Made by a program: the position numbers and the translations under genes. Shown piece by piece: positions 1 to 6,796 of a DNA stretch of 15,129 bases. How positions within the stretch are numbered: the stretch's first letter is position 1; each line of letters starts with the position of its first letter. This DNA comes from Betaproteobacteria bacterium (lineage in GTDB: Bacteria > Pseudomonadota > Gammaproteobacteria > Burkholderiales > Casimicrobiaceae): contig VBCL01000004.1 in the NCBI GenBank assembly GCA_005888865.1, positions 1-15,129 on the forward strand, in the 5' to 3' direction. The notes under the pieces were generated by a model. It saw nothing but the letters and a program-made list of their open reading frames with translations, searched no databases and was not told the origin of the DNA.

Positions 1-614
1 CAGATATCGACGGACCCTGCCGGTCGAGCGCGGCTTGCAAGCTCGGCGGCAATGCCGGCTTCCTCCCACGCTTCCTTGAGCAGTGTTGCCTCAGCATTGG
101 ATCGGGCGGCGATGCCGCCGCCGACGAGGTTATCCAGGAGACCCGGATCGATCGCCTTCGTCGGACTGCGCCGGGCGAGCCACATCTGCCAGCGATCGTC
201 ATCGCCGACCAGTCCGTTGGCGTGCGCGGCAAAGGTGTGAATGCCGAAGTAGCGCGCCGCGGAGCGCTCGAGCTCGAACAGCGGCGCGCGGTTCGGGTGT
301 GCGGAAACGGCGTAGGGTTCGTCGCGCCAGGCCGTAAGCGCGCCCTCCCCGGAGAGCGTGCGAGCGACTACGGCGAGCGCGGTCGTGCGCGCTTCGGGTG
401 TGGCCAGCCCACGCGCCAATTCGATCCCGCGTTCGCTCCGCTGGAACACGTCCCGCCATTGCGCGAGTCGTCGCGCGCGCCCGGGCCTGATCCAGCCGAC
501 AATACGGCCCTCGGCGATGAACGGTGCGTACTCGCGGGTCGGCGCGGCGAGCACGCGCCCGAGCCGCTTCGCTATGCCGGCAACCGCATCCGTTGGCGCG
601 GTCCACTTCTCCAT
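1..614 (-). CDS. Nudix hydrolase with DUF4743-type N-terminal domain (partial, 3' end outside window)
   Basis: The frame is open from an ATG at 614 to the left edge, giving about 204 residues with the C-terminus missing. Residues 1-130 look like the DUF4743 region that precedes the Nudix fold in proteins related to the C-terminal domain of fungal thiamin pyrophosphokinase. Visible landmarks are a FGIHTFAAHANGLV stretch (124-136) and RWQMWLARRSPTKAIDPGLLD (141-161). The Nudix box lies at 165-188 and contains LKEAWEEAGI, so the metal-binding KExxEE core is present. The upstream Glu of the canonical box is Ser (S172) at the expected spacing. Some eukaryotic members are known to act on damaged thiamin diphosphates; that function is only a family hint here. 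The gene is divergent from the HAD gene with 23 bases between starts. The family call is firm; the substrate is unknown. Confidence 0.85.
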   Translation of the reverse strand, partial: MEKWTAPTDAVAGIAKRLGRVLAAPTREYAPFIAEGRIVGWIRPGRARRLAQWRDVFQRSERGIELARGLATPEARTTALAVVARTLSGEGALTAWRDEPYAVSAHPNRAPLFELERSAARYFGIHTFAAHANGLVGDDDRWQMWLARRSPTKAIDPGLLDNLVGGGIAARSNAEATLLKEAWEEAGIAAELASRARPAGSVDI

Positions 615-637
615 CGAGTCATTCTATCCGACCGCCC

Positions 638-1309
638 ATGAGCGCCGATGTGCTAGCGCTGTTTGATCTGGATCACACCCTGCTCACGCTCGACAGCGAC
701 GAGGCGTGGGTCGAATTCCTGATCGAGGAGGGGATTCTCGACCGCGCGGAATTCGAGCGGGCGAACCACCAGTTGGTTGAGCGGTATCGCGCGGGCGAAG
801 CCACCTCCGTCGAGTTCACGCATTTCTACATGTCGACGCTGGTGGGCCGCGAGCCGGCGCTGCTGGACGCCTGGCATGCGAAGTATCTCGTCCGCAAGAT
901 CCGGCCGGCGATCTCGGCGGCCGCGCGAGACCTTCTCGCCAAGCACCGCACTGCCGGGCACCTGATGATCATGACCACCGCGACTGGCCGTTTCATCGTC
1001 GCGCCGATCGCGCGCGAGCTCGGCCTCGAAAACGTGATCGCCACCGAGCCGGAGATGAAGGACGGTCGCTACACGGGCAGAGTCGCCGGTACGCCCAACA
1101 TGCGCGAGGGCAAGGTGACGCGGCTCGAAGCCTGGCTCGGCGAGCGCGCAATGGCGCTCGACGACTTCCGCCAGAGCTGGTTCTACAGCGACTCGGTCAA
1201 CGACCTGCCGCTGCTCTCGCGGGTCACGCATCCGGTGGCGGTGAACCCCGATCCGCCGCTCTCCAAGATTGCGCGCGAGCGAGGCTGGCCGCAGCTCCGG
1301 ATTAAGTAA
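638..1309 (+). CDS. HAD-IB family phosphatase (SerB-like)
   Basis: The product is 223 residues, starting at the ATG that places the catalytic motif near the N-terminus. Motif I is FDLDHTLL: D10 should be the nucleophile and D12 the general acid. Motif II is the Thr in MIMTTATGR. The motif III Lys is in REGKVTRLE, and motif IV is FYSDSVNDLPLL. This order and the helical cap between motifs I and II match HAD subfamily IB, the phosphoserine-phosphatase-like group that includes small stand-alone proteobacterial enzymes. Some relatives are assigned as phosphoserine or histidinol-phosphate phosphatases, and the substrate cannot be read from sequence. A longer in-frame start at 524 would run through the divergent Nudix gene and is unlikely. 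No clear Shine-Dalgarno sequence precedes the start. folD follows 44 bases downstream. Confidence 0.9.
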   Translation: MSADVLALFDLDHTLLTLDSDEAWVEFLIEEGILDRAEFERANHQLVERYRAGEATSVEFTHFYMSTLVGREPALLDAWHAKYLVRKIRPAISAAARDLLAKHRTAGHLMIMTTATGRFIVAPIARELGLENVIATEPEMKDGRYTGRVAGTPNMREGKVTRLEAWLGERAMALDDFRQSWFYSDSVNDLPLLSRVTHPVAVNPDPPLSKIARERGWPQLRIK

Positions 1310-1312
1310 AAT
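1307..1312 (+). promoter_or_regulatory. Candidate -10 element for folD
   Basis: TAAAAT matches the sigma-70 -10 consensus at five of six positions and overlaps the stop codon of the HAD gene. It would start transcription near 1319 and leave a leader of about 35 bases before the folD ATG. I see no convincing -35 at the right spacing, so folD may instead be transcribed with the HAD gene. Confidence 0.3.
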
Positions 1313-1353
1313 GAGCAAGTAAGATCACTCTCTCGCAAGGTTCCGGACAACCC

Positions 1354-2211
1354 ATGACGGCACGCATCATCGACGGCAAGGCTCGCGCTGAAAGGCTGAC
1401 CGGGGAGGTCGCCGGCAAAGTTGCCGAGCGGGTGGCGGCGGGCAAGCCGCGGCCGGGACTTGCCGTCGTGCTCGTCGGCGAAAATCCGGCCTCGCAGGTC
1501 TACGTGCGCAACAAGCGCAGGACCACCGATGCGGCGGGCATGCTGTCCTTCTCGCACGACCTTCCGGTGACTACGTCGCAGGACGCGTTGCTGACCCTCA
1601 TCGATCGCCTCAATGCGGATCCCTCCGTGCACGGGATCCTGGTGCAGCTTCCGCTACCCAAACAGGTTGATCCGGACGCGGTGACCGAGCGCATCGATCC
1701 GGGCAAGGACGTCGACGGCCTGCATCCGTACAACATCGGCCGGCTGGTCCTCAAGCGTCCGCTGCTGCGCCCGTGCACGCCGTACGGCTGCATGATGCTG
1801 TTGCGCGACACCGGCGAGGACCTCGTCGGAAAGCACGCGGTGATCATCGGCCAGTCGAACATCGTCGGACGGCCGATGGCGCTGGAGCTTCTGATGGCGC
1901 GCTGCACGGTCACGATCTGCCACTCGGCGACGCGCGATCTGCCGGGAGTCGTGCGAGGGGCCGATATCCTGGTTGCCGCGATGGGCAAGGCCCAGTTCGT
2001 GCAGGGCGACTGGATCAAGCCCGGCGCGATCGTCGTCGATGTCGGAATGAATCGCGACGGCGAGGGTAAGCTCTGCGGCGACGTGGATTTCGCGGCCGCG
2101 AAAGAGCGCGCGAGCTGGATCACGCCCGTGCCGGGCGGCGTCGGACCGATGACGATCGCGACGTTGCTCGCGAATACGTTGAGGGCCGTGGAGCTGAAGG
2201 AAATGACGTGA
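1354..2211 (+). CDS. folD: Bifunctional methylenetetrahydrofolate dehydrogenase / methenyltetrahydrofolate cyclohydrolase FolD
   Basis: FolD interconverts 5,10-methylene-, 5,10-methenyl- and 10-formyl-tetrahydrofolate with NADP in the cytoplasm. It supplies one-carbon units for purines and formyl-Met-tRNA. The protein is 285 residues, the usual full length. The active-site block SQVYVRNKRR puts Tyr at 50 and Lys at 54. VHGILVQLPLP puts Gln at 98, and KDVDGLHPYNIGRL puts Asp at 121; all four match the numbering of the well-studied E. coli enzyme. PCTPYG, the nucleotide-binding IIGQSNIVGRPMA and the signature TPVPGGVGPMT follow in order. The frame is intact with no sign of damage. The start has only a weak upstream AAGG. 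Confidence 0.97.
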   Translation: MTARIIDGKARAERLTGEVAGKVAERVAAGKPRPGLAVVLVGENPASQVYVRNKRRTTDAAGMLSFSHDLPVTTSQDALLTLIDRLNADPSVHGILVQLPLPKQVDPDAVTERIDPGKDVDGLHPYNIGRLVLKRPLLRPCTPYGCMMLLRDTGEDLVGKHAVIIGQSNIVGRPMALELLMARCTVTICHSATRDLPGVVRGADILVAAMGKAQFVQGDWIKPGAIVVDVGMNRDGEGKLCGDVDFAAAKERASWITPVPGGVGPMTIATLLANTLRAVELKEMT

Positions 2212-2277
2212 TCACGCCAATTCATCGCGAGTGCGCCGCCCCGAATTCGAGCCGTGCACGTGGCGTCGGCGGCGCGG

Positions 2278-2283
2278 TAGAAT
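2278..2283 (+). promoter_or_regulatory. Candidate -10 element for the DUF3617 gene
   Basis: TAGAAT lies 67 bases upstream of the start at 2351, in the 139-base gap after folD. A 6-bp inverted repeat (GCGCGG at 2272-2277, CCGCGC at 2289-2294) flanks it. The -35 match (TGCACG at 2255-2260, 17-base spacer) is poor. The rest of the gap shows nothing else recognisable. Confidence 0.3.
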
Positions 2284-2350
2284 CTTCTCCGCGCGTTGCC
2301 CGTTCCAGACTTGTCGTTCCAGCGATTTCGTGCCTTCCAGGAGACAACAC

Positions 2351-2788
2351 ATGAACATCCCCAAACGGTCCATCCTACGCGTCTACGCGGGCATCGGGCT
2401 GGCCTTCGCGCTCGTCGCCTCGTCGCTGGCGTCGGCACAGGGCAAGGATGACCTCTGGGAGGTTTCGACCAAGATGGAGATGCCGGGCATGCCGATGGCT
2501 ATGCCGGCGCAGACGAACCGCGTCTGTCTTGGCAAGAATCGGAAGGACGAGGAATTTGTTCCCAGGCAGGGCGACTGTCGCATGGTCGAGAGCAAGCGCG
2601 TGGGCAGCAAGTTCACCTACAAGATGGAGTGCGCCGGCAATGATCCGACGACCATCGATGGGGCGATTACGTTCGGCAACAACGTCTACGACGGCCAGAT
2701 GCGCATGACGATGAAAAAGACCAGGGACACGATGGACCTGACGCTCACGGGAAAGCGCGTCGGCGACTGCGTTGCCGTGACCAAGTAG
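2351..2788 (+). CDS. Exported DUF3617 family protein
   Basis: The product is 145 residues. Residues 1-29 form a Sec signal peptide: basic MNIPKR, a hydrophobic core, and a likely cleavage after SLASA. The mature part begins with the LWEVSTKMEMPGMPM pattern typical of DUF3617. It has four cysteines, in RVCLG, GDCRM, MECAG and GDCVA, that could form two disulfides in the periplasm. The short Met-rich run near the mature N-terminus (MEMPGMPMAMP) is common in this family. The function of DUF3617 is unknown. The start is supported by AGGAG 9 bases upstream. The gene stands alone between folD and the convergent toxin gene. Confidence 0.88.
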   Translation: MNIPKRSILRVYAGIGLAFALVASSLASAQGKDDLWEVSTKMEMPGMPMAMPAQTNRVCLGKNRKDEEFVPRQGDCRMVESKRVGSKFTYKMECAGNDPTTIDGAITFGNNVYDGQMRMTMKKTRDTMDLTLTGKRVGDCVAVTK

Positions 2789-2837
2789 CGGCTCTCCGAA
2801 AGGGAAAGGGCACGCCTGGTCCGCTTGGCTCTACGCT

Positions 2838-3134
2838 TCAAAGCTCACGAAACCCGGCCTCGCGCTGATGCCTGACGGCCAGGACGAGTACCACATCTGT
2901 CGCGGCGTCGTACTGATACAGCGCAACGTAGCCGGTGCGGCCGCGCGAGAGCAACACCTCGCGCAGGCCGTGCTCGACAGGTCGTCCCAACAGTGGATGC
3001 AACTTGAGCGCTTCGAGGCCGCTGACGATGTGTGGCGCGGTCGCCGCATCCAATTCGGGCGATTGCTCAAGCAGGAAATCCGTCAGCCGATCGAGGTCGT
3101 CCAGCGCATGCGGCGCGAAGACGAGCCGCGGCAC
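2838..3134 (-). CDS. ParE/RelE-superfamily toxin of a type II toxin-antitoxin system
   Basis: The product is 98 residues, typical for the family. The N-terminal PHALDDLDRLTDFLLEQSP helical hairpin is followed by a beta-rich second half (LREVLLSRGRTGYVALYQYD, then VVLVLAVRHQREAGF). The closing RHQREAG motif is characteristic of ParE/RelE proteins. The start is GTG, one base after the antitoxin stop (TAA-C-GTG), so translation is probably coupled. ParE members poison gyrase and RelE members cut ribosome-bound mRNA; the sequence alone does not separate them. The chromosomal setting next to a metabolic operon suggests a small mobile or decaying module. Confidence 0.88.
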   Translation of the reverse strand: MPRLVFAPHALDDLDRLTDFLLEQSPELDAATAPHIVSGLEALKLHPLLGRPVEHGLREVLLSRGRTGYVALYQYDAATDVVLVLAVRHQREAGFREL

Positions 3135-3135
3135 G

Positions 3136-3417
3136 TTAGAGCTTTCGCTTGCGAGGTCGCGCGGGCCTTTGTCCCTCGAGGCGCGCCTTGAGATAACTCA
3201 TGACCTCGTCGCCGTCGTACACCAACCCGTATTGGACGACTTCCTCGCGCGCGGCCCGCGCGTCCCCGAGAAACCCGCGGCGTCGCTCGGATAGGGCCGT
3301 TTGCAGCTCGATGGCTTCGACCATGAACGCGTGAGGCGTCTTGCCTGCTACCTTAGCGGCGTGAGCGACGCGCGACTTCAACTTTTCTGGCAGCTTGAGT
3401 GTAGTGGAGACTGGCAT
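3136..3417 (-). CDS. Ribbon-helix-helix (CopG/MetJ-type) antitoxin
   Basis: The product is 93 residues. The N-terminus STTLKLPEKLKSRVAHAAKV, followed by GKTPHAFMVEAIE, fits a ribbon-helix-helix fold: a beta strand that reads DNA, then two helices. The second half (GFLGDARAAREEVVQYGLVYDGDEVMSYL, here only described) would wrap the toxin, and the tail is very basic (RPARPRKRKL). It is the first gene of the pair, which is the usual order for ParD/CopG antitoxins. It likely represses its own promoter through the palindromes at 3439-3471. No good Shine-Dalgarno sequence is visible before the ATG. Confidence 0.85.
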   Translation of the reverse strand: MPVSTTLKLPEKLKSRVAHAAKVAGKTPHAFMVEAIELQTALSERRRGFLGDARAAREEVVQYGLVYDGDEVMSYLKARLEGQRPARPRKRKL

Positions 3418-3438
3418 CGGAGCGTATCGACCATCGTA

Positions 3439-3475
3439 GTGTTACAAAGGTAACACCAGCAGTCGCGACTGTCAA
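3439..3475 (-). promoter_or_regulatory. Toxin-antitoxin promoter with two palindromic operator candidates
   Basis: Read on the minus strand, a perfect -35 TTGACA (3475-3470) is followed by a 17-base spacer and a weak -10 TACCTT (3452-3447). A perfect inverted repeat, GTGTTAC-4 bases-GTAACAC (3439-3456), covers the -10. A second perfect 12-bp palindrome, CAGTCGCGACTG (3460-3471), fills most of the spacer. The two palindrome centres are 18 bp apart. The leader to the antitoxin ATG would be about 24 bases. Ribbon-helix-helix antitoxins commonly bind such repeats in their own promoters, so autoregulation is the natural reading. Confidence 0.65.
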
Positions 3476-3485
3476 AGTTTCGACG

Positions 3486-4856
3486 TCACACGCCCCGCAA
3501 GTGCCACGCCTTCGGTCGCGTGAAGGTCTGGATCCCGTACGTCGACAGCGTCAAGCCGATCCCCGAGTGCCCCACGCCTGACCATGGCAGCCGCGGGCTC
3601 ACGCGGTCGCAGCAGTTCCAGTACGCCGATCCGGCGCGCACTTGTGCAAGGATTCGTCGCGCCCGTTTCTCGTCGGATGTGTAGACGCCGGCGGTGAGCC
3701 CGTACGGCGTGTCGTTCATCAGCGCGACCGCCTCGGCGTCGCTCGAGACCTTCTGGATGCCGATGATCGGCCCGAAGCTCTCGTCCTTCATCAACGCCAT
3801 CCGGTGATCGACACCGACGAACACCGTCGGCTCGAACCAGTTGCCCTTGCGCTTGATGACGCTACCGCCGGTGAGGAGCTTCGCGCCCTTTCGCTTGGCG
3901 TCGGCGGCCTGTCGCGTCAGCACGTCGAGTTGCGGCCGTCGGGTGATCGCGCCGATGTAGGTCGTCTCATCCAGCGGGTCGCCGATCTTGTAGCCCTTCA
4001 CTTCCGCGACGAACGCGGCGACGAACGCATCGTGAACTTTTTCGTCGACGTAGATGCGCTCCACCGAGCAGCACGACTGGCCCGTGTTGTAGAACGCACC
4101 GTCGGCGATGCCTGCCGCGGCGGCCTTGATGTCGACGTCGTCGCAGACGTAGACGGGATCCTTCCCGCCCAGCTCGAGCTGGACCTTGATCATTTTCTTC
4201 CCGGCCAGGGCGCCGATCTTCGTGCCCGTCGCGTACGACCCGGTGAAGAAAACGCCGTCGACGGGCTGCCGCAGCAGCGCCGCGCCGGTGTTACCGCCGC
4301 CAATCACCGCGATGAACGCGTCCGCGGGGACACCTGCCATGTGCAGCATCTCGGCGATGTGTTGTCCGGTGAGCGTCGCGAACTCGGACGGCTTGTACAA
4401 CACCGTGTTCCCGGCAAGCAGCGCCGGAATGAATACGTTGCTGCCGACGAAGTACGGGTAATTCCAAGCCGAGATGTTGGCGATTACGCCCAGTGGCTCG
4501 TGCGAGATGCGCTCCTCGAGCTTCTCGTTGTCGCTGGCATAGACCTTTTCCTCCCGCAGCACCCGTGCCGCCTCGGCGATGAAGAATTCGACGCGCTTGA
4601 GCAGGCCGTTCAATTCGTTGCGCGACTGGACGATGGGCTTGCCGACTTCGTCGGTCAGCGTTCGGGCCAGCGTCTCATGCCGGGCGGTGACGCAATCGCG
4701 GAAGCGGCGAATCGCGTCGACACGCTTCTTGATCGGTGTCGCGGCCCACTCCGGTTGCGCATCGCGGGCACGCTCGTACTTCTTGCGTACCGCGAAGGCA
4801 CCGTCCTCGGGAATGTCGGCAATCGTTGCGCCCGTGGCAGGATTGAGGATCTTCAT
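3486..4856 (-). CDS. NAD(P)-dependent aldehyde dehydrogenase
   Basis: The product is 456 residues, somewhat shorter than the usual 480-500, as in the succinate-semialdehyde-type subgroup. Landmarks are NISAWNYPYF (N132), LYKPSE (K155, cofactor), FFTGSYATG at the Rossmann fold, LELGGK with general base E228, and NTGQSCC with nucleophile C262. I chose the start at 4856 (MKILNPATG) because it is the usual N-terminus; an in-frame ATG at 4880 would overlap the preceding gene by 14 bases. It is the last gene of the five-gene operon, 10 bases after the gamma-glutamyl hydrolase. Its likely role is oxidation of a gamma-glutamyl-amino-aldehyde to the acid. The family call is sure; the substrate is inferred from neighbours only. 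Confidence 0.93.
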   Translation of the reverse strand: MKILNPATGATIADIPEDGAFAVRKKYERARDAQPEWAATPIKKRVDAIRRFRDCVTARHETLARTLTDEVGKPIVQSRNELNGLLKRVEFFIAEAARVLREEKVYASDNEKLEERISHEPLGVIANISAWNYPYFVGSNVFIPALLAGNTVLYKPSEFATLTGQHIAEMLHMAGVPADAFIAVIGGGNTGAALLRQPVDGVFFTGSYATGTKIGALAGKKMIKVQLELGGKDPVYVCDDVDIKAAAAGIADGAFYNTGQSCCSVERIYVDEKVHDAFVAAFVAEVKGYKIGDPLDETTYIGAITRRPQLDVLTRQAADAKRKGAKLLTGGSVIKRKGNWFEPTVFVGVDHRMALMKDESFGPIIGIQKVSSDAEAVALMNDTPYGLTAGVYTSDEKRARRILAQVRAGSAYWNCCDRVSPRLPWSGVGHSGIGLTLSTYGIQTFTRPKAWHLRGV

Positions 4857-4866
4857 GAGGGCAGGA

Positions 4867-5631
4867 TCAGCGGCGGGCATGGGCGAGAAAATCGTCGAGA
4901 ATCGGCGTGTCGTTGATGAAGGATGAATCGCTGCGATCGTGGAATTCCGGGTGCCATTGGACCGCGAAGACGTACGAAGGGCCGTTCCAGCGGATCGCCT
5001 CGACCACGCGATCCGGTTCGGACCATGCTTCGACGACGAGATCGCGGCCGAGCTCCCGGGCCGCCTGATGGTGAACAGAGTTAGTCTTGGTCAGGGTCAG
5101 CCCCGGATACAGTCGGGCCAGTCCCGAGCCCGGGACGATCGAGGTCGCGTGGCTGTTCCTGTCGTAGATGTCCCAGTTGCGATGGTTGAGCGCACCGGGG
5201 AACTGGGAGGCGAGGTCCTGATAGAGCGTGCCGCCCTGCGCGACGTTGATCACCTGCGCGCCCCGACAGACGCCGAGCACGGATTTTCCAGCGGCGATGA
5301 AGGCACGCAGCAACGTGATCTCGTAGTCGTCGCGAATCCTGTCGCCTGTCCATTCGGGCTTGAGCGGCTTCTCGCCGTAGCTCTCGGGACTCACATCGGA
5401 GCCGCCCATGAGCACGAGGCCGTCGAGCTCGCGTGCGTAGTCGCCGACGCTCACCCGACTTCCGGGCCGGCGTGAGTCGCCTTCGGGCGAGGGGATCATC
5501 AGCGCCATCGCGTCCTTCTGCATCACCCAATGCGCCATCTCCTGCTCGACGTACTGCAGCGTCTTGCCCTTGAAGACGGCGCGTTGCGGGTCCGGGTGAA
5601 AGAAGCAGGCGGAGATGCCGATTTTCAGCAT
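4867..5631 (-). CDS. Class I glutamine amidotransferase-like gamma-glutamyl hydrolase (PuuD-like)
   Basis: The product is 254 residues, matching the peptidase C26 / PuuD group. LDGLVLMGGSDVSPESYGE (69-87) is the family's GGxDvxPxxY segment. The nucleophile is C122 in LGVCRGAQ, and the catalytic His and Glu are H227 and E229 in VQWHPEF. HHQA (187-190) is the conserved substrate-side motif. Enzymes of this group hydrolyse the gamma-glutamyl amide of compounds such as gamma-glutamyl-GABA, releasing glutamate. It starts 4 bases after the alcohol dehydrogenase stop. In this operon it would perform the last step, freeing an amino acid and recycling the glutamate cap. Confidence 0.92.
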   Translation of the reverse strand: MLKIGISACFFHPDPQRAVFKGKTLQYVEQEMAHWVMQKDAMALMIPSPEGDSRRPGSRVSVGDYARELDGLVLMGGSDVSPESYGEKPLKPEWTGDRIRDDYEITLLRAFIAAGKSVLGVCRGAQVINVAQGGTLYQDLASQFPGALNHRNWDIYDRNSHATSIVPGSGLARLYPGLTLTKTNSVHHQAARELGRDLVVEAWSEPDRVVEAIRWNGPSYVFAVQWHPEFHDRSDSSFINDTPILDDFLAHARR

Positions 5632-5635
5632 GAGC

Positions 5636-6796
5636 TCAGATCGCCTCGGCGAAGATCCGCTCGAAATCCGCGCGAGTGCACGGCCGGGGATTGGTCTGGT
5701 GGCACGTGTCGTTGATCGCGACCTCGACCAGCGCGGGGATGTCGGTCTTCGTGACCGGACGCTTCGCCTCGTAAGCGGACAGCGTTGCAGGGATCGCGAG
5801 GTCACGTTTGAGCGCGCTGAGCCAATCGATGAACGACGCGGCGCTCGCGTCCTCGGTATGCTTCGCCACGCCGACGACGTGCGCGAGCTCGGCCATCTTG
5901 GCGCTCGCCGCCGACAGATTGAAGCGCATGACGTGGTCGATCATGATCCCGTTGGCGAGCCCGTGATGCAGGTCGGCAATGGTGGAGAGCGCGTGCGCGC
6001 ACGAATGCACCGCGCCGAGATCCTTCTGGAAGGCGATCGCGCCCATCATCGACGCCATGAGCATGTCCGAGCGGGCGTCGATGTTGTGCGGCTCGCGCAC
6101 TGCCGTCCGCAACGCCTTCGCGGCGATGCGGGCTCCTTCGAGAGCGATGCCGTCGCACAATGGATGGTACGCGGGCGAGAGATACGACTCGACGTTGTGG
6201 GTGAGCGCGTCCATGCCGGTTGCCGCCGTGATGTGTGGCGGCAGGTCGAGGGTCAGCTCGGGGTCCGCGAACACGGCTTTTGCCAGGAGCATGGGCGAGA
6301 AGATGATCTTCTTGATGTGGGTCTTGTCGTCGGAAATGACGCTCGAGCGTCCGACCTCCGACCCGGTGCCGGCAGTCGTCGGCAGCGCGATGAAGTGAGG
6401 CAGATCGTGCTCGATCGGGCGGACGTGTGGGTGATCCCAGGCGTATTCGAGCACATCGCCCCTATGGGTCGCCATCAACGCGATCGCCTTGGCGACGTCG
6501 AGCGCTGCGCCCCCGCCGAGTCCGATGATCGAATCGGCGTGATGCTCGCGGAAAGCGGCGACGCCGTTGTCGACCTGGCTCTTCACCGGGTTGCCCCAGA
6601 TCTCCGAATAGACCGCGACCTCGAGCGGATGCAGCTCGGCGACGAACTTCGTGAGCAGTGGCAGCGGCGCGATGCCGCGATCGGTGACGATAAGCGGCCG
6701 CTCGAGGCCTTGCGCGCCGAGGTGCTCGGCGACGAGCTTGCGCGCACCCGCGCCGAAGTGGATGGTCGTGGGGAAAGCGAAGCGGTGGATGGTCAT
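5636..6796 (-). CDS. Iron-containing (group III) alcohol dehydrogenase
   Basis: The product is 386 residues, full length for the family. GLGGGAALDVAKA (92-104) is the nucleotide-binding GGGSxxDxAK variant and PTTAGTGSE (139-147) is diagnostic. Metal ligands fall at D196 and H200 (GMDALTH), H264 (VHSCAHAL) and H278 (HHGLANG), nearly the spacing in E. coli FucO. The enzyme should oxidise a primary alcohol with NAD. Its ATG overlaps the stop of the upstream solute-binding protein gene (ATGA), so translation is coupled. In the gamma-glutamylation reading it oxidises a gamma-glutamylated amino alcohol to the aldehyde used by the dehydrogenase two genes downstream. The physiological direction and substrate are inferred. 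Confidence 0.93.
   Translation of the reverse strand: MTIHRFAFPTTIHFGAGARKLVAEHLGAQGLERPLIVTDRGIAPLPLLTKFVAELHPLEVAVYSEIWGNPVKSQVDNGVAAFREHHADSIIGLGGGAALDVAKAIALMATHRGDVLEYAWDHPHVRPIEHDLPHFIALPTTAGTGSEVGRSSVISDDKTHIKKIIFSPMLLAKAVFADPELTLDLPPHITAATGMDALTHNVESYLSPAYHPLCDGIALEGARIAAKALRTAVREPHNIDARSDMLMASMMGAIAFQKDLGAVHSCAHALSTIADLHHGLANGIMIDHVMRFNLSAASAKMAELAHVVGVAKHTEDASAASFIDWLSALKRDLAIPATLSAYEAKRPVTKTDIPALVEVAINDTCHQTNPRPCTRADFERIFAEAI

Noticed and set aside
2789..2837. Shared terminator between the convergent DUF3617 and toxin genes
   Set aside because: No stem-loop with a T run is visible in this 49-base gap.
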